A DNA stretch of 64,000 bases from Agrobacterium larrymoorei (lineage in GTDB: Bacteria > Pseudomonadota > Alphaproteobacteria > Rhizobiales > Rhizobiaceae), in assembly GCF_030819275.1 (NCBI RefSeq), contig NZ_JAUTBL010000001.1, positions 1,831,553-1,895,552 on the forward strand, in the 5' to 3' direction. This document shows positions 9,186 to 17,361 of this stretch, in pieces. Positions within the stretch are counted from its first letter, which is position 1; each line of letters starts with the position of its first letter. The translations under genes and the position numbers were made by a program. The notes beneath the pieces are model-generated. The model did no database searches. It saw only the letters and a list, made by a program, of their open reading frames with translations, and was not told the DNA's origin.

Positions 9186-9596
9186 TCACGCTTTTGCCAG
9201 AGCAGAGACGACACTCGATAATGTGTTGAGGCCCCAATGCTCAGCATACTTATTGTCGCGGATACGCACGATATCGATCACGCTAATGGTAACAGCTTTT
9301 CCCGTTGGGGGAACGCCCATCAAAGTCCCTGAATGAATGCCACTGATGGTTTTACGCGTCGTCACCTTATCTCCTTCGGCGACCTGATCGTGGATTGTTA
9401 ACTTCAAGTCCGACAAGGCGGGACGAAGGACATTCTGAAATGTGTCCCACATGCTGAGCGCGCCGTTCGGCATCCCTGAAGGTGCTGAATGGTTGATAAA
9501 GTCGGAGGCCATCAACGCTTTGAACTCCTCCTCATTCCCGTTCTGAATGACCTCAATATTGAAGCGTCGAACCACTGCCTTGTTTTCGGCGGACAT
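9186..9596 (-). CDS. SnoaL-like / ester cyclase family protein
   Basis: A 136-residue small alpha+beta barrel protein of the SnoaL-like polyketide cyclase/NTF2-like superfamily. Typical features are NKAVVRRFNIEVIQNGNEEEFKALMASDFINH at the N-terminus and KVTTRKTISGIHSGTLMGVPPTGK in the middle. Such stand-alone proteins are common in proteobacteria and mostly uncharacterised, so no reaction is assigned. The start at 9596 has GAGAGGAAA upstream. In-frame ATGs at 9611 and 9626 lie closer to the palindrome and lack such a site. The gene sits directly behind a perfect operator-like palindrome. Confidence 0.8.
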   Translation of the reverse strand: MSAENKAVVRRFNIEVIQNGNEEEFKALMASDFINHSAPSGMPNGALSMWDTFQNVLRPALSDLKLTIHDQVAEGDKVTTRKTISGIHSGTLMGVPPTGKAVTISVIDIVRIRDNKYAEHWGLNTLSSVVSALAKA

Positions 9597-9621
9597 GACA
9601 TTTCCTCTCATGCAGACAGGG

Positions 9622-9654
9622 ATCAAAATATACAGTTAGACTGTATATTTTGAT
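9622..9654. promoter_or_regulatory. 33-bp perfect palindrome, probable operator of the SnoaL-like gene
   Basis: Two perfectly complementary 15-base arms (left arm ATCAAAATATACAGT) are separated by TAG. The element lies 26 bases upstream of the start at 9596, on the promoter side. The core TATACAGT-TAG-ACTGTATA has the form of a TetR- or MarR-type dimer site. The binding protein is not identified: no TetR gene is adjacent, and the nearest regulator is the MarR gene at 8742. Confidence 0.75.
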
Positions 9655-10054
9655 GTAGGCTTTTTCCGTCTTTTGTGCAAGGTGTGCAAGTATCGTGCGG
9701 CTGGTTGCAGTCGGTCACTACCAACGGCCCGAAACGCCCTTCAGCTTGCGACGTATCGAATTTGGGTTGTCCTGAACTTTCTGCAGATTGCGGTGCGCGC
9801 AGGTATCGTCACTCAATAGGGCGCCGTACGGATTCAACGCCAGGGAAAACACGAGAGCATTCCAGCGACATCACCTCAACGTATGCTGTGGCTGGATATG
9901 TTTCGCTGCATGGCGACCGAACCCACCACCAAAGTTGGTCTGCTCAATTCCAAGAAGACGAAAATTGCGCGAAGACCGATGAGCGGAGCGGTTTGCATTA
10001 TAGATCTGGCTAGACGACCGATGCGCATTCTTTCACCATCGCGGGCTCATGTTG
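9655..10054. other. Intergenic, no gene recognised
   Basis: About 400 bases between the palindrome and the histidine kinase gene. Reading frames are open in several phases, but none has recognisable protein character or a good ribosome site, and I assign nothing. Confidence 0.5.
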
Positions 10055-11473
10055 TCAGTCCAATGACTTCGGTTGAGAGCGCCGCAGGCTGAGCCGGGCG
10101 CTCAAGCCGCGGCCTGAAGCGGTGTCGCTAAGAGTGATTAAACCACCGTGGAGGTCGGCGATGCGACGCGCGATTGCAAGACCGAGACCTGAACCAGGCT
10201 TCGCGCTGCCGCGTGCAATCTGGTAGAAGCGCTGGAAGACACGACTACGCTCTTCCTCGGGAATACCCGGCCCTTCATCCTCGACTAAGATTGTTCCTGT
10301 CATCTCGCCCGTTACCACGCGCACAGTTATGCAATCGCCGTCGGCACTATGGGCAATCGCATTATCGACAAGGTTGGCGATGATTTCTTTGATAAGAAGC
10401 GGATTGCCCGTGACATCGATGGGATCGTCGGGCGCGTCAAGCACGATATCGATATTGCGGCTCAGAGCCTTAGGCGCTTGCTCCGCCAGGACATCGGCCG
10501 CGAGTCGGCTGAGATCGACGCGCTGATCGAGATCGACCGCGTCGCTCTTCGCATCGACGCGTGCCAGCACGATCAATTGCTGAAGCATGCGTTGCAGGCG
10601 GGCGACGCCGTTCTGCGCTTCGCTCAGTGTTTCGAGAAGGTTTTCCTGGCCCGCCGCCTGCCGTTGCAGGAGTTCCAGATGCAGCTTGATGCCGCCGAGG
10701 GGCGAACGCAATTGATGGGAGGCATCGGCAGTAAAATCGCGCACGCCGGCGATCGTCTCATCCAGGCGCTCCATCAGTGTGTTGATTGCCGAGACGAGAT
10801 CGACGGCCTCCTCCGGCACCCGCGCGGTATCGATGCGGGCGAAGGGGACGGCGCCGGGTGAAGCCCGTCCCAAAAGCTCCTGGCTGATTTCGGTGAGCGG
10901 TAGGAGCCCACGCAGAATGGCCATGTAAGAGAGAATGGCCGCTGCACTCAGAAGGACGGCCTCGAAAAGGACGAGGACCACCAGCATCCGGGCTTCCATA
11001 TTGAGACGGCTGTTGAGAGTCTCTGCCATTCTGAAGGTAAGCGGTCTTGCAAAGCCGTCAACGACGCGGCTCGTCATCGCAACGCGCACCTGGTTGTCAT
11101 TCAGAACCGCCGGCACATGGGCAATTCGGTCGAGTGGCGCGGTTCCGGTGTCCAGCGCGCAAAGATCCTGGTCGCCTCGCTGAAAGCCGCCGCCATCTGA
11201 AATACAATAAGCAAATGTATCGTTCGCGTCGTCGCGCAAGATCTCGATGGCGCCCTGTGCGAGCCTGTCGTCGAGATGGGCCGGGTTCTGCGCGGTCGCG
11301 CGGTCAATGATGGAGACGAGCGCTGCATCGAGTAAGCGATCCTGCGTCAGGCTCACGACGCTGTGGATGAGAAACGCGCCGCCGATACCGAAGACAATCG
11401 CAAGCACAGCGACCGGCAGCACCATATTTTGCAGAAGGCGCCGACGAATGGAGGGCGTGGCATTCGCATTCAT
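10055..11473 (-). CDS. Sensor histidine kinase, TctE/QseC-like
   Basis: A 472-residue inner-membrane sensor. TM1 is at about residues 18-40, followed by a periplasmic domain of about 120 residues containing two cysteines and TM2 at about 163-187. HAMP and HisKA follow, with phospho-acceptor His253 in ADASHQLRSPLGG. The ATPase domain has an N-box (IIANLVDNAIAHS), a G1 box (EDEGPGIPEEE), an F-box (FQRFYQ) and a G2 box (GSGLGLAIARRI). It starts directly after the response-regulator stop. The layout is that of TctE-type tricarboxylate sensors, and the partner regulator faces a citrate-carrier gene, so sensing citrate or a related acid is a reasonable inference. Confidence 0.92.
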   Translation of the reverse strand: MNANATPSIRRRLLQNMVLPVAVLAIVFGIGGAFLIHSVVSLTQDRLLDAALVSIIDRATAQNPAHLDDRLAQGAIEILRDDANDTFAYCISDGGGFQRGDQDLCALDTGTAPLDRIAHVPAVLNDNQVRVAMTSRVVDGFARPLTFRMAETLNSRLNMEARMLVVLVLFEAVLLSAAAILSYMAILRGLLPLTEISQELLGRASPGAVPFARIDTARVPEEAVDLVSAINTLMERLDETIAGVRDFTADASHQLRSPLGGIKLHLELLQRQAAGQENLLETLSEAQNGVARLQRMLQQLIVLARVDAKSDAVDLDQRVDLSRLAADVLAEQAPKALSRNIDIVLDAPDDPIDVTGNPLLIKEIIANLVDNAIAHSADGDCITVRVVTGEMTGTILVEDEGPGIPEEERSRVFQRFYQIARGSAKPGSGLGLAIARRIADLHGGLITLSDTASGRGLSARLSLRRSQPKSLD

Positions 11474-12139
11474 TCACTCGACCTCGAGAATATAGCCCAC
11501 CCCGCGGATTGTGCGAATATTGGGACCATTCGGTTCCAGCTTCTTACGCAGGCGACCAAGATGCAATTCCACGGCGTTGGGCGTCAGTGCGTCATCGAAA
11601 TTCGAAATCGCCGAGGCAAGCCGCTCCTTCTGCACCACCTGTCCCGCGCGGCTGAGAAGAAGAACGAGGACTGAATATTCCCGCGGACGGAGGAAGAGCG
11701 TATGCCCGCCGAGCTTTACCGTGCTCGAATTGCGATCAACAGAAAGCGCGCCGCAGGTCAGTATCGGGCTGGGCTGGTTCTGACCGCGCCGTACGAGCGA
11801 GCGCACACGGGCCTCAAATTCCTCAAGCGCGAAAGGTTTGGTGAGATAGTCGTCTGCTCCCACGTCAAGCCCGGCGACCCGGTCAGGAATGGCATCGCGC
11901 GCCGTCAGGATCATCACCGGCGTTGACGAACCAGCCTGCCGCAGCGCCTTGAGCACCGTCAGCCCGTCCATTTCCGGCAAACCGAGATCGAGTACGACGA
12001 GAGCATAATCTTCCTCGAGGGCCGCAGCGAGCCCGTCACGGCCATTGCCGACACTGTCTACCGCGTAGCCGGCGGCCACGAGCGCCGAAACGATCCCGCG
12101 CGCCAATGACGGGTCATCCTCCACAATGAGGACCCGCAT
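11474..12139 (-). CDS. OmpR-family response regulator, TctD-like
   Basis: A 221-residue DNA-binding response regulator. Its receiver domain carries the acidic pair in LIVEDDPS, phospho-acceptor Asp51 in LVVLDLGLPEMDG, the threonine in MILTARD and the lysine in YLTKPF. The C-terminal winged helix begins around residue 130 and ends in IRTIRGVGYILEVE. The start at 12139 has a strong GGGAGGAAGG ribosome site, and the longer in-frame start at 12157 lacks one. It is transcribed away from the MFS carrier, with a direct repeat in between that suits an OmpR-type dimer. Confidence 0.93.
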   Translation of the reverse strand: MRVLIVEDDPSLARGIVSALVAAGYAVDSVGNGRDGLAAALEEDYALVVLDLGLPEMDGLTVLKALRQAGSSTPVMILTARDAIPDRVAGLDVGADDYLTKPFALEEFEARVRSLVRRGQNQPSPILTCGALSVDRNSSTVKLGGHTLFLRPREYSVLVLLLSRAGQVVQKERLASAISNFDDALTPNAVELHLGRLRKKLEPNGPNIRTIRGVGYILEVE

Positions 12140-12228
12140 GCCTTCCTCCCTCGTCACGATTTGCTTCCGGCTAGATCAAGCATGGAGAACGGGTACGCCA
12201 CAAGACAATTTCTTGCCGCCCAGGTGCC

Positions 12229-12248
12229 GTGACAGGATGGTGACAGGA
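12229..12248. promoter_or_regulatory. Direct repeat, candidate response-regulator binding site
   Basis: Two identical 9-mers GTGACAGGA start 11 bases apart, one helical turn, in the gap between the response-regulator gene and the divergent citrate-carrier gene. OmpR/PhoB-family regulators typically bind tandem repeats with this 10-11 base period. Regulation of the carrier by this two-component system is inferred from position only. Confidence 0.55.
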
Positions 12249-12404
12249 ATTCCGATGTAATCGGTTGGAAATCAGTCTGGTCAAGCACCATGTCGTGGCC
12301 CCGCCGTCGCCAAGCGATGTGGGCCAATACGACTGAAGCGCGACCGTTCGCATGAAGACCGGAGGACCCCAAAAGGGGTGAGTCTCGTGCATAGGGAGAA
12401 AAAT

Positions 12405-13703
12405 ATGATAGCAACTACACGCTCATCCCGCGTCGGCACCGTATTGCGCGTAACAAGCGGCAATTTCCTTGAGATGTTCGACTTTTTCCTTGTCGGCATC
12501 TATGCCAGCAATATTGCCAAGACCTTTTTTCCGTCCAACAATGAAGTTGCATCACTGATGCTGACCTTCATGACCTTCGGCGCGGGTTTCCTGATGCGAC
12601 CGCTCGGTGCGATCTTCCTTGGAGCCTATATCGACAAGATCGGGCGCCGCCAGGGCCTTATCGTCACGCTCTGCATCATGGCGCTCGGCACCGTGCTCAT
12701 TGCCTTCGTGCCCGGTGTCCAGACCATCGGTCTCTTCGCGCCGCTTCTCGTTCTTATTGGTCGCCTGTTGCAGGGCTTCTCGGCAGGTGTGGAGCTCGGC
12801 GGCGTCTCAGTCTATCTGTCGGAGATGGCGACACACGGCAAAAAAGGCTTCTACGTATCCTGGCAGTCGGGCAGCCAGCAGGTTGCAATCATGGTCGCGG
12901 CCCTCCTGGGCTATGCATTGAATTCCATGATGCCGCAGAGCACAATGTCGGAATGGGGTTGGCGCATACCCTTCTTCATCGGCTGCGGCATCGTTCCGTT
13001 CCTGTTTTATGTTCGACGGTCGCTTGAAGAGACACAGGAGTTTGCGGCCCGTCAACATCGCCCCACAATGACGCAGGTATACCAGACGCTGGCGGCCAAC
13101 TGGGGCATCGTCCTGCTCGGTATGCTGATGGTGGTTATGACGACGGTGTCCTTTTATGCCATTACCGTTTACACGCCGACCTTCGGCAAGACCGTCCTGA
13201 AGCTCTCGGAAACCGACAGTCTTCTCGTGACGTTCTGCGTGGCGCTGTCGAATTTTTTCTGGCTGCCGGTCATGGGCTCTGTTTCCGATCGGATTGGTCG
13301 CAAGCCTGTCCTCGTGGTTTTTTCGGCGCTCGCGCTGGTGACAGCTTATCCGGTGATTGCCTGGCTCGTTGCCGCGCCGAGCTTCGAACGCATGCTGATC
13401 GCCGAACTCTGGCTCAGCTTCCTTTATGCCAGCTACAACGGCGCCTTGGTGGTTGCGCTAACAGAAATCGTGCCGCCAATCGTGCGGACAGCAGGCTTCT
13501 CGCTTGCCTATTCGCTGGCAACCGCGATCTTCGGAGGCTTTACGCCAGCCATCGCCACCTACCTCATTGAGGAGACTGGCGACAAGGCGGCCCCCGGTTA
13601 CTGGCTTGCCTTTGCAGGCGGTTGCGGTCTGGTGGCGACACTTCTCGTCTATCGCAAGGTGACGGACGGCGCACGACCTAGCGCCATGACCGCCAAAGCA
13701 TGA
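12405..13703 (+). CDS. MFS citrate/tricarballylate:H+ symporter family carrier
   Basis: A 432-residue 12-helix major facilitator of the metabolite:H+ symporter family. Near the N-terminus is [25 protein letters not shown], the CitA/TcuC hallmark. The loop motifs are [11 protein letters not shown] after TM2-3 and [12 protein letters not shown] after the central loop, and [21 protein letters not shown] is in TM4. The start at 12405 has GGGAG seven bases upstream. A GTG at 12378 is in frame but less likely. Next to a TctDE-like system, uptake of citrate or a related tricarboxylate is likely. Confidence 0.88.
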   Translation: MIATTRSSRVGTVLRVTSGNFLEMFDFFLVGIYASNIAKTFFPSNNEVASLMLTFMTFGAGFLMRPLGAIFLGAYIDKIGRRQGLIVTLCIMALGTVLIAFVPGVQTIGLFAPLLVLIGRLLQGFSAGVELGGVSVYLSEMATHGKKGFYVSWQSGSQQVAIMVAALLGYALNSMMPQSTMSEWGWRIPFFIGCGIVPFLFYVRRSLEETQEFAARQHRPTMTQVYQTLAANWGIVLLGMLMVVMTTVSFYAITVYTPTFGKTVLKLSETDSLLVTFCVALSNFFWLPVMGSVSDRIGRKPVLVVFSALALVTAYPVIAWLVAAPSFERMLIAELWLSFLYASYNGALVVALTEIVPPIVRTAGFSLAYSLATAIFGGFTPAIATYLIEETGDKAAPGYWLAFAGGCGLVATLLVYRKVTDGARPSAMTAKA

Positions 13704-14033
13704 CGGGCGAAGTCGCAGGATACCATTCCCGTCACGCTGTCTTTTTACTCAGTCTCTCTCGCTGAAGTTTAGTTTCATTCGGGGGGAGTGATAGAAACGT
13801 GTTGTGGCGGTCGTCTGCGCCTCTCGGATCAGTTCGGCCGCTAACGTAACAGCAGGGATCATTTTATGCAGATGAAATTGGCCTGCCGCGGACGCGATTC
13901 CACTCAATGGCTTAGTGATTGCGGGATGGTGCGCCTAACCTAAACCTCCTCTGACATAGTGTTCACTTGGTACAGCAACGGAACCCTATTTGCGTGCCAG
14001 ACTTTACTGGTGCACCATTAAGGGAGTTACCAA
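13704..14033. other. Intergenic, no gene recognised
   Basis: These 330 bases between the citrate carrier and the hydrolase gene contain no supported reading frame. The ribosome site of the hydrolase (AAGGGAG) is at the right edge. The hydrolase promoter must lie here but no clear boxes stand out. Confidence 0.5.
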
Positions 14034-14852
14034 ATGGCATTCATCGAAGCAAAAGACGGGACTAAACTGCACGTCAAGGATATGGGCCAAGGTCGCCCTG
14101 TAATCCTCATTCACGGCTGGCCGCTGACCGGCGATATGTTCGAGTACCAGACAGTTGCCCTTTTGGAATCGGGCTTTCGTGTCATCACCTATGATCGCCG
14201 TGGTTTTGGCCAGTCGGGACATCCCGCGAGCGGCTACACATACGACACTTTCGCCGACGACCTTGCCGCCGTCATCGATGGCCTTGAACTTCAAAACGTC
14301 AGCCTTGTCGGCTTTTCCATGGGTGGCGGCGAAATAGCTCGTTATCTTTCACGTCATGGTGCGTCGAAAGTATCGAAAGCCGTTCTCGTTGCGTCCGTGG
14401 CCGGCTATCTTCTAAAGGACGAGAGCAATCCTGACGGTGTCGATGCCAGCGTGTTTGAAGGCATGAAAAAAGACATTCGCAAAGACAGGTTCGACTTCCT
14501 GCAAAGCTTCGCGAAGACCTTCTATGGTGTTGGCCTCGTGACCAGCCCGGTCAGCCAAGGAGTCCTGGACTGGTCTTTCGTTCTCGGAGTGATGGCGAGC
14601 CCGAAGGCCACGATCGATTGCGTTGACGCCTTTGCCAAAACCGACTTCCGTCCCGATTTTGCGGCGTTTACAATCCCCACGCTCGTGATCCACGGTACGG
14701 GTGACAAGACAGTTCCTATCGACCCAACGGGTCGGGCCGCTGCGAATGGTATCGCCGGAGCAAAGCTCATCGAGTATGACGGAGAACCTCATGGCCTGTT
14801 TGCGACAGTCCCTGACCGCTTGAACCAGGACCTGATAGAGTTCCTTGCCTGA
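14034..14852 (+). CDS. Alpha/beta hydrolase, non-heme haloperoxidase/arylesterase type
   Basis: A 272-residue cytoplasmic alpha/beta hydrolase. The triad is Ser95 in VGFSMGGGE, Asp224 in IHGTGDKTVPID and His253 in GEPHGLF. The oxyanion region VILIHGWPLTGDMF and YDRRGFGQSGHP are characteristic of cofactor-free chloroperoxidases (perhydrolases), which act in vivo mainly as esterases. The natural substrate is unknown. It starts at an ATG with AAGGGAG eight bases upstream and appears monocistronic. Confidence 0.9.
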   Translation: MAFIEAKDGTKLHVKDMGQGRPVILIHGWPLTGDMFEYQTVALLESGFRVITYDRRGFGQSGHPASGYTYDTFADDLAAVIDGLELQNVSLVGFSMGGGEIARYLSRHGASKVSKAVLVASVAGYLLKDESNPDGVDASVFEGMKKDIRKDRFDFLQSFAKTFYGVGLVTSPVSQGVLDWSFVLGVMASPKATIDCVDAFAKTDFRPDFAAFTIPTLVIHGTGDKTVPIDPTGRAAANGIAGAKLIEYDGEPHGLFATVPDRLNQDLIEFLA

Positions 14853-15109
14853 TTTCGAAGGGTGGGCAGATGGTATTCTCTGCCCACCCCATCAATCGTC
14901 CGACCTCGGTTCGACACATCCTTGAAAAACCTTTTATACTCCTATGGCAGGTCTGACAGCCTGCGTTGAGCCGTTTGTTTGTCGGCGGGTGAAATTCTCG
15001 CTAAATTGGCTGTGTATGGTGATAAATTAACTTCGTCGTTCTCTGGAACATCGCCCAACCGCTTTCGTTCTCCCATGCCTATTACATGGCTCTAAAGGGA
15101 GAGAACGAG

Positions 15110-15787
15110 ATGGCGACAGCCGAAAAGTCTAGCAAAGAAAATAAGTCTTCGAGAACAGCCGTTAAAAAAACCGCGCGTGCCTCTGGGACCAAAAGTGTTG
15201 CTCCGAGCTCTGACACGCGCAGGAAGCGTGCACAGGCGGTGGCAAGCAAGTCCGCTGCGAAGAAAGCAACAAGGGTATCCGCGAAGGACGATAAAAGTCT
15301 TTCTGATCTTTTCGAGCACGCGCTCGGCGATATTTATTACGCGGAGAAAAAAATATATAAGTCTCTGCCAAAGATGATCAAGGCGGCAGATCACCCAGAC
15401 CTGGTTCAAGCACTGACTTCTCATCGCGAAGAAACAGCCGGTCAGATTGAGAAGCTTGAGGCAATTTTTGAGCTTCTGGGCAAGCGAGCTAAAGCTGAAA
15501 AGTGCGACGCCATCGACGGAATTCTGGAAGAGAGCGAGAGCCTCTTAGAGGATTTTGGCTCGAGTGTTGCCGCAGACGCAGCGATCATCTTCAGCTGTCA
15601 GGCGATTGAGCACTACGAGATTACTCGTTATGGCTCGATGCGTGCCTTCGCAGACGCGCTTGGTATGGATGAGGCCAGGCAGCATATCGATGACATACTC
15701 GCTCAGGAGAAAGCTGCTGACACGAGCCTCACGGAACTTGCCGAAGACTCGGTGAACGCTGCCGCAAGCGACTACGACGAAGAGTAA
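15110..15787 (+). CDS. YciF/DUF892 ferritin-like protein with histone-like N-terminal tail
   Basis: A 225-residue protein. Residues ~65-225 form a DUF892/YciF ferritin-like four-helix domain: LSDLFEHALGDIYYAEKKIYKSLPKM, EETAGQIEKLEAIFELLGK, AIEHYEITRYGSMRAFA. Glutamate and histidine residues could bind a di-metal centre. The first ~60 residues are an unusual Lys/Ala/Ser-rich, disordered-looking tail resembling histone H1 or the tails of some Dps proteins, suggesting DNA or envelope binding. The start at 15110 has AGGGAGAG upstream, and a start at 15086 is less likely. YciF-type proteins are associated with general stress responses in other bacteria. A strong terminator follows. Confidence 0.87.
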   Translation: MATAEKSSKENKSSRTAVKKTARASGTKSVAPSSDTRRKRAQAVASKSAAKKATRVSAKDDKSLSDLFEHALGDIYYAEKKIYKSLPKMIKAADHPDLVQALTSHREETAGQIEKLEAIFELLGKRAKAEKCDAIDGILEESESLLEDFGSSVAADAAIIFSCQAIEHYEITRYGSMRAFADALGMDEARQHIDDILAQEKAADTSLTELAEDSVNAAASDYDEE

Positions 15788-15805
15788 TCTCGTTACTCTG
15801 ACAAC

Positions 15806-15847
15806 GAAGGCTGGTGGCACCGGACGTCGACCAGCCTTCTTTTTTAT
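15806..15847 (+). terminator. Rho-independent terminator after the YciF-like gene
   Basis: Perfect 10-bp arms GAAGGCTGGT and ACCAGCCTTC enclose a 14-base loop. A run of seven T follows. It lies 19 bases after the stop codon. Confidence 0.85.
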
Positions 15848-16017
15848 CTTCGAACAGCCCCATCACGAAGATACAGCATTTATTGTGCTGGAGCGTTACC
15901 CAAGCCACCAAGTCCTCCAACGTCCTTCTGACCGGAGACATAGGCAGCAGTTTGTACCTAAGATATCGGTGACAATCTCGTTCCGAACGCATTATCGATG
16001 GGTTGCAGCCAAAAAAG

Positions 16018-16623
16018 CTAGCAAAAGCCGTTCAGCTTCAAGATTCTATAGGCTTCTATCGAGGCTCTAAGTGCATCCTCGGAACCGCGATCCCCTTCAT
16101 TAGAGTCGGGGTGATGCATTTTAAGCTTCTCCTTATAGCGACTCTTGATCTCGTCAGACGTGGCTTTAGCCGTGAGGCCCAGTGTCTCGAAAGCTTTGGC
16201 TTCCAGTGTCTTGAGCTTTCTTTGTTGGCCACCGGTTGTTGGCTGCCCCGGCCTGGTGGCCTTGCGAGCATTCAACGTCTTTGCCGAGCCTGAACGGACA
16301 GAAGATGGTAGCGGGGCTTCAGTCGCTTCCCTCACACGCTTTCCCCACGTAGGGCGCGCACCCTCTGTCGCCTCCTTTTGATAACGGGCTACGTCGGCGC
16401 TGGATGGCGCCGCCGTGAAACTGTATCCCTTGTTATAGGCGGTCACATGCTCAAGGCAGAAGAGCAGGTAGAGCCCTTCAGCGCCTGCTCCGACAGGCGC
16501 CCGATGCGTACCGGTCTTATCACACCCGTCCCACTGGCATTTTGGCCCTGTGGATTCAGTCACCGAAGGCGAACGTTTGCGAGGGGACCGGAGGCCTACA
16601 AAAATTTTCGAATCATGCGTCAT
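16018..16623 (-). CDS. J-domain (DnaJ-like) protein
   Basis: A 201-residue protein with a C-terminal J domain (about residues 140-200: FETLGLTAKATSDEIKSRYKE, then the HPD motif in MHHPDSNEGD, then IEAYRIL). The J domain would stimulate a DnaK/Hsp70 partner. The N-terminal part has cysteines and a histidine in CQWDGCDKTGTHRAP and LLFCLEH that could bind a metal. This architecture of short unknown region plus C-terminal J domain occurs in a small rhizobial family without known client. The gene stands alone. Confidence 0.85.
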   Translation of the reverse strand: MTHDSKIFVGLRSPRKRSPSVTESTGPKCQWDGCDKTGTHRAPVGAGAEGLYLLFCLEHVTAYNKGYSFTAAPSSADVARYQKEATEGARPTWGKRVREATEAPLPSSVRSGSAKTLNARKATRPGQPTTGGQQRKLKTLEAKAFETLGLTAKATSDEIKSRYKEKLKMHHPDSNEGDRGSEDALRASIEAYRILKLNGFC

Positions 16624-17361
16624 TGGCGCTATATGGACTTGGAGAACGACTTGGGCAACTCTGGACTCGATTGCATTCCGATTTGTTCATCGCCGTTGCA
16701 GCCTTCTGACACATGAGCTCAGGATTGAGACCGCTTTCCTGCGGACGAGATGACGGTACCATCAAATCGAAATAACATCGGGTACTTCATACGCTCGATA
16801 GACTAATCTCTATCGACGGCACGGTGTCGACATCAAGTGGTGAGGCAAAAACCTTGAAGGTCTGTGCGAATTCGATACCGGCCTTCTCTACCTGTGCATG
16901 CCAACAGCAATGTTCGTCAAGCTGTGAATGGCGCATCGTTTACAGTTCTGCGGGGCACGTTGAATAGGGACCTGGGATCGCGGAAGGTGTTGCATGGCTG
17001 ATTCAACCCACTGTAATCCTCCGCTCGCAGAGTGCGGCGGAGGAGCCTCATGCGCCCATCAGGATGATTTCGTCGTCGGTCGAGAGAGGTGTCCTAAGCC
17101 TCCTCGGCGTTGGAAAAATGCTGGTTCCTGGAAGACGGTATCTCTTCTATCGTTAGGTTGCGCTTATTTAGGGTTGCTTTAACGGTCCAACTAAGAGGCC
17201 TCCTGCAACCCAAAATAAGTTTAATGAGACGTTAATGAATTACTATAATATTAGCCCATAGCATTCTGGGTAGAGGCGCGAACGGCAGATGCCGGTCTGA
17301 AACGCGAACAATATTGTTCACCCGTTCCTATTTTCTTCATCAAAGTCCTGGAAGTCTACCT
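16624..17361. other. Long intergenic region with only weak small ORFs
   Basis: About 740 bases upstream of the chemoreceptor gene. Two small frames are possible: a 49-codon minus-strand ORF (listed separately) and a 62-codon plus-strand ORF at 16994-17182 with GGAAGG eight bases before its ATG, but neither resembles a known family. The part at about 17210-17260 is AT-rich and probably holds the chemoreceptor promoter. Confidence 0.45.
16787..16936 (-). CDS. Possible small protein of 49 residues
   Basis: The minus strand carries an ATG at 16936 followed by 49 codons that read like protein (GIEFAQTFKVFASPLDVD, then a short C-terminus ending LSSV). Two adjacent cysteines and a tryptophan are near the N-terminus. 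There is no obvious ribosome site and I recognise no family. It could also be the end of a decayed gene. Confidence 0.22.
   Translation of the reverse strand: MRHSQLDEHCCWHAQVEKAGIEFAQTFKVFASPLDVDTVPSIEISLSSV

Noticed and set aside
10349..10861. Plus-strand ORF inside the histidine kinase gene
   Set aside because: High-GC shadow frame. The kinase reads through all its motifs on the other strand.
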